64,000 nucleotides of DNA from Costus lasius (lineage: Eukaryota; Streptophyta; Magnoliopsida; Zingiberales; Costaceae), in contig CM050450.1 of assembly GCA_027563935.2 (NCBI GenBank), positions 30,119,439 to 30,183,438 on the forward strand, in the 5' to 3' direction. Below are positions 31,184 to 44,400 of the stretch, in pieces. Each line of letters starts with the position of its first letter. Positions within the stretch are counted from its first letter, which is position 1. The notes below the pieces were generated by a model, which was given only the letters and a program-made list of their open reading frames with translations, searched no databases and was not told where the DNA came from. The position numbers and the translations under genes were made by a program.

Positions 31184-33356
31184 CTATGAGGGAAAGCCAT
31201 ATCTGGTGGGCTTCCTCCTAGTCCTACCAGACCTTCTAGGGGCAGGGTTGGTCCCTCCATCATTTCTCCCCGGGTGGGAAAAATTCTCCTCTGGAGAATT
31301 TTCCTTGTACCCTTGGAGCAATTCTGGAGAGGCCTGTGCCAACTCACTCTCAGGAAGCCAAGCCTCCTCACCCGAAGTAAACTTAACATGATAAAATACT
31401 TGTACCTCATCCGGGGGGAGTCGGGTCTGATCCTCAAGTATGCTCTATGGCTCGAGCCTGTCAGTCAGCTCCTGAATGAGTACCGGCTTCTCATATCATG
31501 TGAGATCCTCCACATTGACAGTGGTGGGAATCCCCAAGTCCGGTGGTAGATCCAAGACACAGGCATTATCGTTGATCTTCTCCATGATGGTAAAGGGTCC
31601 GAGTCCCTTTGCGTCCAACTTGCGGCTAGATCCATGGATGCGCTCCTCCCTGACCTGTAGTATAACCTGTTCACCTACAGAAAATTTCCTTTCTCGGCGT
31701 TTCTTATTTGCACTCTTACGATAAGAATTAATAGCATCAAGCATTTGACAATGTATTTCGTGATGCAAATGTGACATGTGAGTAGCAAAATCTCTCGCAG
31801 ACATAGAAACATGAGAGTGCCTAGGTAAAGGAAATAAATCAACAGGTTTTCTAGGCTGGTATCCTAAGTTGGCTTGAAAGGGGGATAATCCTGTGGTTTT
31901 GTTGACAACACTATTGTAGGAGAACTCGGCAATGGGTAACAGCTTATCCCACATGCCTGGGTGCTCTCCTACCAAACTCCTCAAGATGCTCCGAAGTGAT
32001 CGGTTGACCACTTCGGTCTGCCCATCCGTCTGAGGATGATAGGCCATGGAGAATTTGAGTTTGGTTCCTAACATAGCCCATAGGGTTTTCCAGAAATGTC
32101 CAACAAACCTGGAATCCCTATCATAAACTATAGTCAAAGGGGTACCTCTAAGTCTAACAACCTCTTTAAAGAATAACCTAGCTACATGTGATGCATCTGT
32201 GGTTTTGTAGCAAGGTATAAAGTGTGCCATCTTGGTAAACCTATCCACTATGACAAATATAGAATCATGCCTAGAGGAAGTCCTTGGTAAACCTAAGATG
32301 AAATCCATGCTAAGATCCTGCCAAGGTGCTTGAGGAATGGGTAGGGGCGTGTACAGACCAAAGTTATGTTTCTGAGTTTTACTTGTCTGACAGGTCCTAC
32401 AATGTTTGACAACCTTAGCCACATCCCTATGGAGGTTTGGCCAGAAGAATCGCTCCTCCACTAAGGCTTGAGTCTTGTCCCGGCCATGGTGCCCGGCAGA
32501 CCCTCCTCCATGAATCTCCCAAACAAGGAAGTCTCTGATTGAGGTCTTGGGAATGCAGAGCTTTGGTCCGAGAAATAAAAACTCATCCCTTAGGGTATAG
32601 AGGGGATGACTCAAAGGGTCTATGCTAAGCTCAGAGTATATGCTTGCAAAATCAGGGCATTCTAAGTAATCATGTTTCATGCAATCAAATCCAACAATTT
32701 CAACAGATAATTTTTGCACAAGTAAGGTTACTCTACTCAAAGCATCAGCAACTTTATTTTCAGTTCCAGACTTGTGTTTTAAAACAAAAGTATACTGCTG
32801 AAGGAATTCTACCCATTTGGCATGCCTAGCATTTAATTTCTTCTGAGCACTTAGAAAAGATAAAGCCTGGTGGTCACTATTCAAAATAAATTCATTATGT
32901 ATTAGGTAGTGTCTCCAGTGCCTTAAGGATTGAACTACAGCATAGAACTCCTTATTATAGGTGGTATATCTTTGCTTGGCCTCATTTAATTTCTCACTAA
33001 AATAGGCTACTGGGTGGCCCTCCTGACTAAGGGTACCTCCTATCCCTACTCCTGAGACATCACAATCCACTATGAAAACTTTTGAAAAGTCAAGCAGTCT
33101 TAAAACTGGGGCAGTGGTCATTCTAGCCTTAAGCTCCTCAAAGGCCCTACCAGCAGACTTAGGCCAAGTAAACTCACCTAGCTTCATACAATTGGTTATA
33201 GGGACTACCATGGTGCTAAAGTTTCTAATGAATCTCCTATAAAAGGCAGCTAGACCATGGAAACTCCTAATTTCAGTTAAGCTTTTGGGTTCAGGCCAAT
33301 CTAAGATGGCTTGGATCTTGCTAAGGTCAGCTTGAAGTCCTTGGTCAGACACTATG
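31184..33356 (-). pseudogene. G2 pol, second half: RT end, RNase H, integrase, chromodomain-like tail
   Basis: The frame carries the end of RT (RSFHGLAAFYRRFIRNF), RNase H (VDCDVSGVGIGG), an HHCC integrase zinc region (VVKHCRTCQTSK) and an integrase core with Asp in DLSMDFI, Asp in VYDRDSRF and Glu in TEVVNRSL. A TGA just after VEDLT (about 31,493) and a TAG after RLEP interrupt it. Beyond these the frame resumes with FYHVKFTSGEEAWLPESEL, a diverged chromodomain-like segment, then a basic tail and a stop at 31,184. The chromodomain-like tail places G2 among plant chromoviruses. The last residues are encoded inside the 3' LTR. Confidence 0.85.
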
Positions 33357-35040
33357 TGAAAGTCCCCTTCAAGGGGGAGCGAAACCCTAGATAGGCGCAT
33401 AACAATATGTTTTCGAGCGGAAGCAAGGGTTTCTCATGACCTTTTGCATGTCATATGATCAACTTTCATGAACTAGTATAGATTAGAGAAGATTCATACC
33501 ATGGCCATCGCTTTGATGGAGCTTTGGAAGAAGATCGCAAGAGAGCTTTCCTCCTAAGGTACCGCACACAAATGATGTCGCCTACTCCCTTAGTGCTCCT
33601 TGTGCTAGCAAGGTTCTAAGGAGTTCTTGTCGAGTGAAAGGGATGAGAAGAATTTTGCTTGGCCGAAACCTTCACGAATGTCGTCCACCTTCTTCTCTCG
33701 CAAAAGAGTGTAAGAACCCAAAAACAAGAGACGACAAGAGGGCGAGAGGAAAGCGTGAAGATACAACGTGAGTTGTGGTCACGTAGTGATCATGTTTTCT
33801 AAAAATAGAAAACCACTCCTCCACATGCGACCATGGGTTTATCCCAATCGCAAAAACCTCTTCACTTGAACCATACGCTCACATGATGAGCTGGTTCAAT
33901 TTGGTTTGGTTCAAAGACCAATTAACCCAAGCAATTTGGTCTAGATCATAATAAACTCTAAGGTTTCAGATCTAACCGTTCATCTCTTGATGCCCCTGAT
34001 CTCACCGATCTAGCATCCATTCTCTCGATCGAAGCTTACCGATCTCAAGCCCTAATCAATCAAACATGATCAGACCAGATCTCACTCACAATCAGAGATT
34101 AAATCCCTTTAAACTGAACCCAAATAATTCAGTCCACACGATCTGACTTAAGTAAGCCATATCATCAAATTGTGTGACCCTAAGGGTTTCCTTTAAATGT
34201 CGGTAACGATAACTCACGTTATCACGATCAATGAGGGGTATCTAGCAACACATCACTGTCTCCCGATATAAAGGAAAGAGTCTTCCAAGACTACACCCAA
34301 ACCACAGCACAAGTGTGAATCAACTCACAAGGCATACAAGATTCCTTTGCCACTGGATGTTCTTATTGGACAAGCGTGTCAAGCCTGTAACTCCAATATG
34401 ATGAGCATGATTAGATCAGATGAACATTGTCACCTGGGTATGGCCATACACTTTCTCAATCATCTCATCCAGGGGGGCCCTTTAGAACATCACACTCCTT
34501 AAACAAGGAGACGGCAATCCTTTGTCTATCACTAGTGCCCTAACCTGACTCAAGCTCACCATCCAAGATAGTCTATAATCATTATGTTTCAAATGATATT
34601 GAACTACCTCAAAACAATGACAATCATCATTTAGAAACACAAGTGATCTCAAGTCAGAGGAAATGTGCCACTTGTCGAATTCAAGGATTATTCACATTGT
34701 GACAAGCAATTGAATAACCTAGTAGGGTCTGTCCAGTGCATCCAATGTACCCATGAGTCTACATCTTATTCCATGCTCGAAGCATCCTATAAGATTAGAA
34801 CACATATTAGTTTAACCATATCAAGGCTGTCTCATGTTCACCAAGATATATCGACTAAGGACTTTACTGCATGTCAGCCTAGCTGAACAGTACTGAGACA
34901 TTATTCAGAAGTACACTTATTACAGCAGACAAGGTAACAACCTGAATAACAACCATTGCCTTTATAAACATAAAAGTTTATACATGATACTGATACAATC
35001 CCAAGGCCTCAAACATTAGCCTTAAGGGCATACCCCAACA
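33357..35040 (-). mobile_element. solo LTR of the dominant copia family (copy D)
   Basis: It is 1,684 bp, flanked by CTATG at 33,352-33,356 and 35,041-35,045, a perfect target-site duplication with no internal domain, the signature of recombination between two LTRs. It splits G2's reverse transcriptase. It carries the U5-end hairpin CCCCTT/AAGGGG (33,364-33,376) and a promoter-side palindrome with eight-base arms GTTTTCTA/TAGAAAAC (33,794-33,813). Confidence 0.96.
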
Positions 35041-37280
35041 CTATGAAGCCTAAGAAGACAACCCTAGGGGAGAGGAAAGAACACTTTTTCAGGTTAAGAT
35101 ATAACTTTTCTTCCTGAAGTAAGTCTAGGGTTTTCCTGAGGTGTTCCATGTGTTTCTTCTTGGGTCTTGCTATAAATTAGGATGTCATCAAAGTAAACTA
35201 CTAAGAATCTTCCTATGTAAGGCTTCAAGACTTGGTTCATCAATCTCATAAAGGTAGAGGGGGCATTAGAGAGACCAAAGGGCATGACTAGCCACTCATA
35301 TAAACCATGCTTAGTCTTAAAGGTTGTCTTCCACTCATCACCTAGCCTTATCCTGACTTGATGGTATCCACTTCTAAGGTCTAGTTTGCTAAACCACTTA
35401 GAACCTACCAGCATGTCAAGCATATCATCTAACCTTGGGATGGGGAACCTATATTTGATGGTTATCTAATTCATTACCCTACAGTCTATACACATGCGCC
35501 AGCTTCCATCCTTCTTTGGGGTAAGAAGGGCAGGTACTGCACATGGGCTAAGGCTTTCCCTAATGAAACCCTTGTCTAAAAGTTCATCTACTTGTCTCTT
35601 GAGCTCTTGATGCTCAGTGGGGTTCATCCTATAATGGGGCAAGTGTGGGAGAGTGGAACCCGAGACAAGGTCTATGGCATGTTGGATTTCTCTAAGGGGG
35701 TGTAGGCCATTGGGAAGTTCATCTCTAGTGAGCTCAGAGTACCCTGAGAGTAGGGTCTCGACTTCTTTGGGTATAGGTGACTCCTCATCTAGGTTGGTTT
35801 CCTTAATGACTAAGGAGTACACTTGTTTGGACTCTAAGCAGTCTTGGGTGAAGGCATGGGACATTATGAGTTGGATGGTAGGTTTGGGTTCCTTAGGTTC
35901 TTCTATCCTACCCTTATTAGTGGAAGCCTTAAGTTCCTTAGGCATGGAAGGCTTCAGTTTGATCTTTTGCCCATCATGGCTAAAGACATAGGTGTTAGTC
36001 CGACCATAGTGGATAACATCCATGTCAAATAACCAAGGGCGACCGAGTAAGACTTGGGCAACATCCATGGTTATGACGTCACACCAAATCTTGCCTTGGT
36101 AGATGGCAAACTGAAGAGGCACTAAGCACGTATGGGTAACTGGGACACTAGATTGGTTGACCCAGGATATGTTATAGGGACTAGGGTGCGGTTCTGCCTT
36201 AAGGTTGAATTTCACTAAGGCTGTGTGAGAGACCGCGTTTAGACTACTTCCCCCATCTATCACTACTTTGCACATGTTGCCATTGCATTTCGTGTAGGTG
36301 TGGAAAATATTGGTCCTACGCCAGTCCTCAGTTGGGGTAGGTTTGATCAGGGTGCACCTAACCACTCCTAAGGTATCTTGGGTTTGCTCTTCACCACTAT
36401 CATAAATTAATTCTTCACAGATCATACATCCAGAGTCAGGGTTGTGGGTTTCTTCATGGTTTTCCTCATATGTTTCCTCATGTTTTTCTTCACCTAAGTA
36501 TAGGACTCTCTTGGGGCAGTCTTTCATGTAATGTCCTACTTGGTGACAAGCATGGCAAGTGACTCTAGGTTCTTGGACAGTTCTAGGTCTAGAGGGTGTT
36601 GATGTTGGGGCTTTGGGTTGGGAGCTTGAGGGGTTTGATGTAGGTGTTTTAGGATAAGTTCTAGGTGAACTAAACTCCCTCCTAAAAGCTCTCTTAAGGT
36701 TTTCCTGTACCTCTAAGGCTCTTTGGTAGGCGATTTCTCTAGACTCTATTTGGAAATAGGTCATTCCTCTTTTGATCTCGGGTCTAAGTCCATTCTTATA
36801 TCTGCTAAGGGAGACATGGGATTCTTCATGGATGCCACTCCTTAAAAGGAGCCCATCAAACCTAGTGGTGTAATCAGTGACAGATTGGCTACCTTGGACT
36901 AGGCTCATGGCTTCATCAATTATCTTGAGTTGGAAGTAAGGAGGGACATACTTTTCCCTAAGCTTTTCTCGCATATCTTCCCATCTCTCAATAGGAGTGT
37001 GCCTAAACATTTCTTGGTTTCTCTCTACACTTGTCTAGTATAATCTAGCAGTCCCTCTAAGAGGCAACGGGTGAACCTAACCTTAGATTGACTTGGCATC
37101 ATGCTCCAGTCAAAATATCTTTCAAGCTTGTCTACCCAGTCTAAGAACTCTCTTGGGTCAAGGGAACCGCTAAAGGTAGGGGGTGTGAGTTTGATGTTGC
37201 ATTGCACATCATCCTCCCTAGGTCTTTGGTAGGGGCGAGCATGTTGCCCTTTCCACTCGGGCTCATGGGTTCTCCTTTGA
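35041..37280 (-). pseudogene. G2 gag C-terminus, protease and first part of RT
   Basis: From right to left: Gag core (PPTFSGSLDPREFLDWV), a one-base frameshift and a TGG-to-TAG change (near 37,035), then a 514-codon frame with ERWEDMREKLREKYVPP, a CCHC knuckle (CHACHQVGHYMKDC), a retropepsin-like Asp (VVIDGGSSLNAV) and the start of RT. A TAG replaces an expected Lys codon at 35,466 ([13 protein letters not shown]). The frame continues with RT ([25 protein letters not shown]) until an extra A near 35,150 shifts it. The solo LTR D then interrupts. Clearly inactive. Confidence 0.88.
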
Positions 37281-39037
37281 TGATGCAGGGGGCAAACACA
37301 AGGCAAAAGTGCATGCAAACAACACTTTTGTAAAAATAGTTTTTTTGTATTTTATAATAAAATCTGAGAGTTACTCTACCGAGGTTGGAAAATATTTTTG
37401 GTATTTTAATAGTAAAGAAAACCGAAACTACAATTACTTTAAAAACTACTTGCAAGAAAAGAAATGACTTGAAAGCTAAAACTCACCTTGGACCCCTTGA
37501 GAATAGAAGGGGTCACCTTCCCGTTCTTCACCGGTACAATGGTTGATGGCAACGAAGTAGGGCCCTATGAGCTTACACACATGCAAACATTCAAGGCCCA
37601 CACATGCGTGGGTGAGTTTAAACAATGTTTAATTGTCCAACAACCAAAGAGAAGTCAAGAGGGGAGTTAGGCTCCCAAATTCTCTTGCTAACAAGATTAA
37701 GGACTATCTAATTTAAAAGGGGGTGGAAGAAGAGTGTCTTGCGCCAAGAGAACCTCCAAATCCTTGTATCATCCTTCAAGAAACAACAAGGTTAGTGTAG
37801 GAATAAGTTCTAGAATTAAAAAGAGGGTGAGGGGAAGGAACTTAGCCAAAGAGGTGTCTTCTTGATGTCATTCTTCATGATGGCCGAGAGTGATGAAGCT
37901 TCCAAGGAGCCTTCTAATGCTTGCCGAGATCAAAGTGTGGTGGATCTTCCTTGAAGTTTCGTCAAAGGATGTGAAAGGACCTTCAAGACTTTTAGTTGAA
38001 TGGAGGATTAGAGGGGAGAAGGAGAAGAGGGGAAGGGAAAGGTCTCGGCCCTTTAGAAGGGGGGAAGAAGAGAGGTCTTTGGCGACACAAGCACCATTGC
38101 AAACACCATTTTTTTTTCACTAGGCAACTACCTGACAAAAGAAAGAGAAATACAACTTATAGGCTGATTAGGGCCAAGGGTAAGGATGACATTTTACCCT
38201 TGGCGAAATTACAAAAGAAGTAAGAAAAATTCAGCATTGATGTCTTCATTTGATCCTTCCTTTTAGTGGCTGAATTTTGAATTCGACTTCTTATTGTTTT
38301 TGGTGGAGTTTTCTTGTGGCCGAAGGTTTCCTTGGTCTCTTTCCTTGTTTGCTCTGATGACAATGCGATTGGGTTCCACAAATTGTGGATCTTGATTGAT
38401 GGTTGGCGCAATTGGCAAGTGTGGGCTGAATTCTTCCTTGCTTTCGAATCCCTTTTATTGAATCCATTTGAAATTCGAAATCCTTCCTTCAAGAGCTTGG
38501 CGGCTAAGAGATTTCCATAGATGTTTCCACAAATTGGGGATCTAGATGGGGATCCCATGATTTGTGGATCTTGATTTGATCTTTGGTATCTTTGGCGCAA
38601 ATTGGGAAGTGTGGGCTGAATTCGATTCCTTCTCTCATGGTTGGCGCCTTGGCTTGTTTTGGAAGGGATGTTGACTTAATTGCAAACAACTCCATCTTGA
38701 AGTCTTTGGGTTGAAGTAGTTGAAGTGCTCTCTTTCCAAATTGGGAGCTTTACTAGTTGAGTGACTTGAGCTGAGCTCCTAAATGTCTCTTTGAGCTAAC
38801 CCTAACCGGCCATGTTAGTTGCAAATGCAAGATACTATCCTAGCATGCAAAACTACATGATGCACTAGAAGTAAAATTTATTCAACCAAAGCAAATTGCA
38901 AATATGGAAAGTGCAAATAAGGAAATATGCAAGTAAGGAGAAAATGCAACAAGGGGGCCTAGGAGGGGAAGCCATTTTTGGAGGGCTTCTTCCTGGTCCT
39001 ATGCAACTTATGTGGGGCAGGGGCTGATCCTCCATCA
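37281..39037 (-). mobile_element. solo LTR of the G2 family inside G2 gag
   Basis: It is 1,757 bp, starting TGATGCAGGGGG and ending CTCCATCA on the plus strand, homologous to the LTRs at 20,408 and 39,443. TTTGA at 37,276-37,280 and 39,038-39,042 is a perfect target-site duplication. Deleting it restores the gag frame across the site. In its first part (element orientation, 38,957-39,037) it still encodes the pol tail, confirming that this tail belongs to the LTR. The inserted copy later recombined to a solo LTR. Confidence 0.93.
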
Positions 39038-39260
39038 TTTGATGATCCCTATTGTCTTGGGGATACTTACCTAAGATGGGTTCACTTGCATGTTGGCTAG
39101 GGGATCTATCATCTCTAGGAATTTCATTATCTTGGGATCTAGATCTAAGGTCTCTAACTTCATCCCGAAGTTCCATAAGCATGTTAAACATCAATTCCAT
39201 CCTATCCATCTCATTAGGATTAGAGTTGTTATTATAATTTGCACCGGATCTAGTAGTCAT
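39038..39260 (-). pseudogene. N-terminus of G2 gag
   Basis: The ATG at 39,260 starts MTTRSGANY, followed by an Asn-rich stretch and a Met/Leu/Arg heptad-like segment (ELMFNMLMELRDEVRDLRSR). The frame enters the solo LTR at 39,037 and in DNA terms resumes in frame at 37,275. It belongs to the same polyprotein as the fragments at 35,041-37,280. Confidence 0.85.
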
Positions 39261-39442
39261 GGTAGGAAATAGTTTTGAAAAAATGTAGTTTTCAAAATAA
39301 GGCTCCTAAATATTCTGATAGATGTAATAGCCAATTATGAAAACCACTTTCTTTAAAACACCTAGGTCCAAAGAAAGTCTTAGAAGTCAAAAATTAGTTT
39401 TTGAGGCTAAAAATATATTCTAAGAAGGGCTCTGATACCAAC
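39261..39442 (-). other. G2 leader with PBS
   Basis: This is a short leader of about 170 bases. The minus strand reads TGGTATCAGAGCCC at 39,427-39,440, an exact iMet PBS two bases from the 5' LTR. Confidence 0.88.
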
Positions 39443-39813
39443 TGATGTATGGGGGTTCAAACACAACTCATGGTGCATGCAAACAACGCCTTTGAGAAAG
39501 TATGTTTTTGTATTTTATAGTAAAAACCGAGATTAACACTAACGAGGTTGAGAAAATATATTTTTTTTGTATTTTATCAATAGGAAACCGAAATTAACTA
39601 CTTGCAAAATTAAATGACTTGAAAATAAAAGCTCACCTTGGACCCCTTGAGAATAGAAGGGGTCACCTTCCCGTTCTTCACCGGTCCAATGGTTGATGGC
39701 AACGAAGTAGGGCCCTATGAGCTTACACACATGCTATCCAAACAAGCCCACATAGGCGTGGGTGAGTTTTAATAAAAGTTTAAACGTCCAACAAAAGATT
39801 CAAATCAAGAGGG
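39443..39813 (-). repeat. 5' LTR of G2, inner part
   Basis: It starts TGATGTATGGGGG and matches 20,408 onward. Copia B enters after position 371 of the LTR, at a GAGGG target that is duplicated. The next 33 bases of this LTR lie at 58,027-58,059, before a second element interrupts it. Confidence 0.9.
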
Positions 39814-41463
39814 TGAAAGGAAACCTAGGTCACATGCGCATTCAAAAATTATGCAGCAGCGGAAATACTAGGTTTCAAAGATCGCATGACTTAAAACATA
39901 TGATCAACCTTGAAAGGATAGGTTAGAGCATTACCATTGCCATGCTTTGAGTGGCGGCTTGGAAGAAGAAAGGGGCGAGTGCCTCTTCTCCAAAAGTGTC
40001 ACACACAAGATGAAGTTTGCTTCTTCCTTGTGCTCCTTGTGCTAGCAAAGACACCAAGGAGTCTTTGATCGTGTCTTGGAGAGGAGATGTGCGCCCTTGG
40101 GTAGGTTTTTCTTTTTAACTTCTTCCCTTGCGTGAAGATGAAGAAGATGCGAGAGGAGGAAGAGAGAAGAAGGGGTTTCAAAACCGTTGTCTCCAAAAAG
40201 GAAAGATTCGGCCACCAAATATGGTAAGAATCGAATTGTAACTCCCTTCTTAACTCCCCATGAAGCCATCGAAAACTCCTCTTCAATTGAACCATGCGTT
40301 CACTAAGTGAACCGGTTCAATCCCAATTTGGTTCAAGCACCAAATCGAACCAGCCCTGGTTAAGATCTCTCTGAACCAAGTGGCTCAAGATCTAACCACA
40401 CATCTCATTGAACCTCTTGATCTTTACGATCAAGCATCAATTCTCCCGATCGAAGCTTACCGATCATATGCCCTAATCAATCAAACATGATTAGACTAGA
40501 TCTCACTTCCAATCAGAGTTTAAATTGCTTTAAACTGAACTAGAATAATTCCAGTCCACACGATCTGACATAAGTAAGCCATATCATCAAATTGTGCGAC
40601 CCTAAGGGTTTCCTTCATTGTCGGTAACGATAACTTACGTTATCACGATCAGAGAGGGGTATCTAGCAACACATCACTGTCTCCCGATATGAAGGAAAGA
40701 GTCTTCCAAGACTACTCCCAAAACATAGCACAAGTGTGAATTTAATTCACTTGGCATACATATTTCCCTTTGCCACTGGATGTTCTCGTTGGACAAGCGT
40801 GTCAAGCCTGTGATTCCAACACGATGAAAATGGTTAGATCAGATGATCATAGTCATCTGGGTATGGCCATACACATTCTCAACCATCCCATCCTGGGGCC
40901 CATTAGAACATCACACTCCAACTAGGAGAGGCAATCCTATATCTATCACTAGTGCCCCTAACATGACTCATGCTCACTATCCAAGATAGTCTTTAACCAT
41001 TATCTTTCAAATGATATTGAACTACCTCAAGATAATGCCAATCATCACTTAGAGACACAAGTGATCTCAAGTCAGAGGGAATATGCCACTTGCTTGCATA
41101 TAAGGATTTATTCACATTGTGACAAACAATTGAATATCCTAAGTAGGGTTAGTCCAGTACATCCAATGCACCTATGTGTCTAAATCTTATTCCATGCTCG
41201 AAGCATCCTATAAGATTAGATCACATATTAGTCTCAATCATATCAAGGCTGTCTCATGTTCACCGAGATATCTCGACTAAGGACATTACTGAATGTCAGC
41301 TAAGCTGAACATCATTGAGACATTACTCAGATGTATACATACAGCAGCAGATAATGTAACAATCTGAATAACAACAATTGCCTTTATAAAAACATATAGT
41401 TTATACATGATACTGTAATTAATCCAAGGCCTCAAACATTAGCCTTAAGGGCATACCCCAACA
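39814..41463 (-). repeat. 3' LTR of copia B
   Basis: On the plus strand it starts TGAAAGGAAACCTAGG and ends CCCCAACA. In place of the CCCCTT hairpin at the U5 end it has the palindrome ACCTAGGT (39,823-39,830). The promoter-side palindrome is weak here (40,191-40,211, core CCAAAAAGG). It is a divergent subfamily relative to A, C, D and E. Confidence 0.94.
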
Positions 41464-41483
41464 ATCTCCCACTTGTACTTAAA

Positions 41484-44400
41484 CTAATGGTTGAGGAATC
41501 TCAAACCCATATTATTACAGTGCTTCTCATGCTTCTGCTGCGCCAGAGGCTTTGTAAGCGGGTCAGCTAGATTGTCTTCTGTATGAACCTTGCAGATCTT
41601 GATCTCTCCTCGATCTATGATCTCACGGATCAGGTGAAACCTTCTCTGTATGTGCTTGGACTTCTGGTGTGACCGTGGTTCCTTTGCTTGTGCAATCGCT
41701 CCAGTGTTATCACAGAAGATAACCAATGGATCTGCACTTGAAGGAACAACACCAAGTTCCTGAACGAACTTACGAATCCATACTGCCTCCTTTGATGCTT
41801 CTGAGGCTGCAACATACTCGGCTTCTGTTGTGGAATCAGCAACAATTGATTGTTTGAAACTCTTCCACACTACTGCTGCTCCATTCAAGCTAAAAACATA
41901 GCCTGACTACGATCGGAAATCATCTTGGTCAGATTGGAATGAAGCGTCAGTATATCCTTCAATACTGAGTTATTCCTGACCTCCATAAATCAAGAACATA
42001 TCTTTGGTTCTCCGAAGATATTTCAAAATGTTCTTGACTGCAATCCAGTGCGCCTTCCCTGGATTACTTTGGAACCGACTGGTCACGCTTAACCCGTAAG
42101 CGACGTCTGGGCGAGTACATAACATCGCATACATGATGGACCCAATAGCCGAAGCATAAGGCGTATTGTCCATCTCATCTTTCTCAGATTGTGTTTGAGG
42201 ACACTGGCTCTTTGAAAGATTCAGACCATGTCTGACTGGAAGATATCCCCTTTTAGAATTTTCTAAATGGAATCTCTCCAGGACCTTATCGATGTAAGTA
42301 CTTTGGCACAGCCCGAGAAGCTTATTAGATCTATCTCTGTAGATCTCCACACCTAATACATAGGCTGCTTCTCCCAAATCCTTCATATGGAAACATTTTC
42401 TTAACCATGCCTTGACCGCATGTAGTTCAGGAATATCGTTTCCAATGATTAAAATATCATCGACGTAGAGGACTAGGAAAGTAATCACGCTCCCACCAAA
42501 CCTTTTATATACACACGGGTCATCTTCATTTTTGACGAAACCAAACTCACAAACTGCTTCATCAAAATGAATATTCCAGCTTCTCGATGCTTGTTTTAGT
42601 CCATAAATGGACTTCTTTAATTTGCATATTTTATGACGTTCTGATGGATTGATGAAACCTTCAGGCTGTGTCATATACACATCCTCTTCCAATTTTCCAT
42701 TAAGGAAAGCGGTCTTCACATCCATTTGCCAGATCTCATAATCATAATATGCTGCTATCGCGAGAATAATTCGAATGGACTTGAACATGGCTACAGGAGA
42801 GAAAGTTTCATCATAATCTATCCCGTAGATTTGTTTGAAACCTTTCGCAACTAGCCTGCCCTTATAAGTAACTACGTTACCATCCATGTCTTTCTTCTTT
42901 TTGAAGATCCACTTACAGCCTATAGGGATTACTCCCGGAGGCGGATCAACCAAATTCCAGACTTGGTTATCTGACATGGAGTCCATCTCGGCTCGCATAG
43001 CTTCAAGCCATCTTGCTGATTCTGGTCCACTGACCGCATCCGCATAAGTGAGGGGTTCATCGTTAATGATGTAGACTCCGTCATAGCGCTCAGGCTGACG
43101 ACGAATCCTTCCCGATCTACGCGGTTCCCGTGACGTCTGAGCCTCAGGTTGAACATTAACCTGATCTATTTGCTCAGGCTCATCCAACTGAGCTTGACTA
43201 CTTTGTCCCTCTTCTGGAATTTCATCCAGCATTATTTCTCTCCCACTGGCCTCTTGCAGAAGAAATTCCTTCTCAAGAAAAATAGCCGTTCGAGCAACAA
43301 ATACTTTATTCTCTTTGGGATCGTAGAAATAATAACCCTTAGTTTCTTTAGGGTATCCGACAAATATACATTTATCTGATCTTCTCTCCAGTTTCCTAGA
43401 GGCGAGCTTTTTGACATAAGCCTCGCAACCCCAGATTTTGATAAATGTCAAGCTCGGCTATTTTCCATACCATAACTCATATGGTGTCTTTGAAACAGCC
43501 TTGGATGGCACTTGGTTTAGCACCTTTGCAGCTGTTTCCAGTGCAAATCCCCAAAAGGAGTAAGGTAGAGTAGCCTAACTCATCATAGAGCGAACCATAT
43601 CTAATAAGGTTCTATTCCTCCTCTCGGACACACCATTCCATTGCGGTGTTCCTGGCGGAGTGAGCTGTGAGATGATCCCACACTCCTTTAGATAGTCAGT
43701 AAACTCACGACTCAAGTATTCTCCACCTCGATCTGATCGAAGTGCCTTGATATTTCGGCCCAACTAATTCTGTACTTCTTTTTTGAATTCTTTGAACTTG
43801 TCAAAAGATTCACTCTTATGTCTCATTAAATAGACATAACCATACCTACTGAAATCATCAGTAAAAGTAATGAAGTATGAATAGCCACCTCTGGCATGTT
43901 TACTAAAAGGCCCACACACATCACTGTGAATAAGGTCAAGTAAACCTGAATCCCTTTCACCTTTATTAGAAAAAGGAGTCTTCGTCATCTTCCCCATTAA
44001 ACAAGCTTTGCATGTATCAAACTCCTCATAGGAGAATGATCCCAGCAGTCCATGGTCATGCAACCGCTTAATGCGCTTCTTGTTAATATGGCCTAGACGA
44101 CTATGCCATAGCAAGGTGCTGTCATCAGCATACTTGGCTTTCTTGTTATCAATTTGTTGTACAGAACATTCCATGTCCAACATGTATAACCCATTGTTAA
44201 TCGACCCAGTTGCATAAACAATATTATCATATGAAATACAACACTGTGAAGTTTTGCATTCAAAAGAAAAACCTTTCCTAACAAGAGCAGGAATAGAGAT
44301 AATATTCTTTGTTATGCTTGGTACAAAATAACAATTGTCAAGTTCGAATACAAAACCAGATGGTAAAGAGATGTTATAGTCCCCTACAGCAACAGCAGCA

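Larger units (their letters stand above)
20408..31262 (-). repeat. 3' LTR of G2, interrupted by copia A
   Basis: The LTR comprises 20,408-21,868 and, after the copia insertion and its duplicated ATTAA, 31,047-31,262, about 1.68 kb in all. It starts TGATGTAGGGGG on the plus strand and ends CCCTCCATCA, giving TGATG/CATCA termini like G1. On the minus strand GGGGAGAAA directly precedes the LTR start and serves as polypurine tract. The G2 pol stop codon (31,184-31,186) lies inside this LTR. Confidence 0.8.

Noticed and set aside
37281..39442. Reading the two G2-type LTRs as a small deleted element
   Set aside because: The TTTGA duplication and the in-frame gag junction show a solo LTR inside gag instead.
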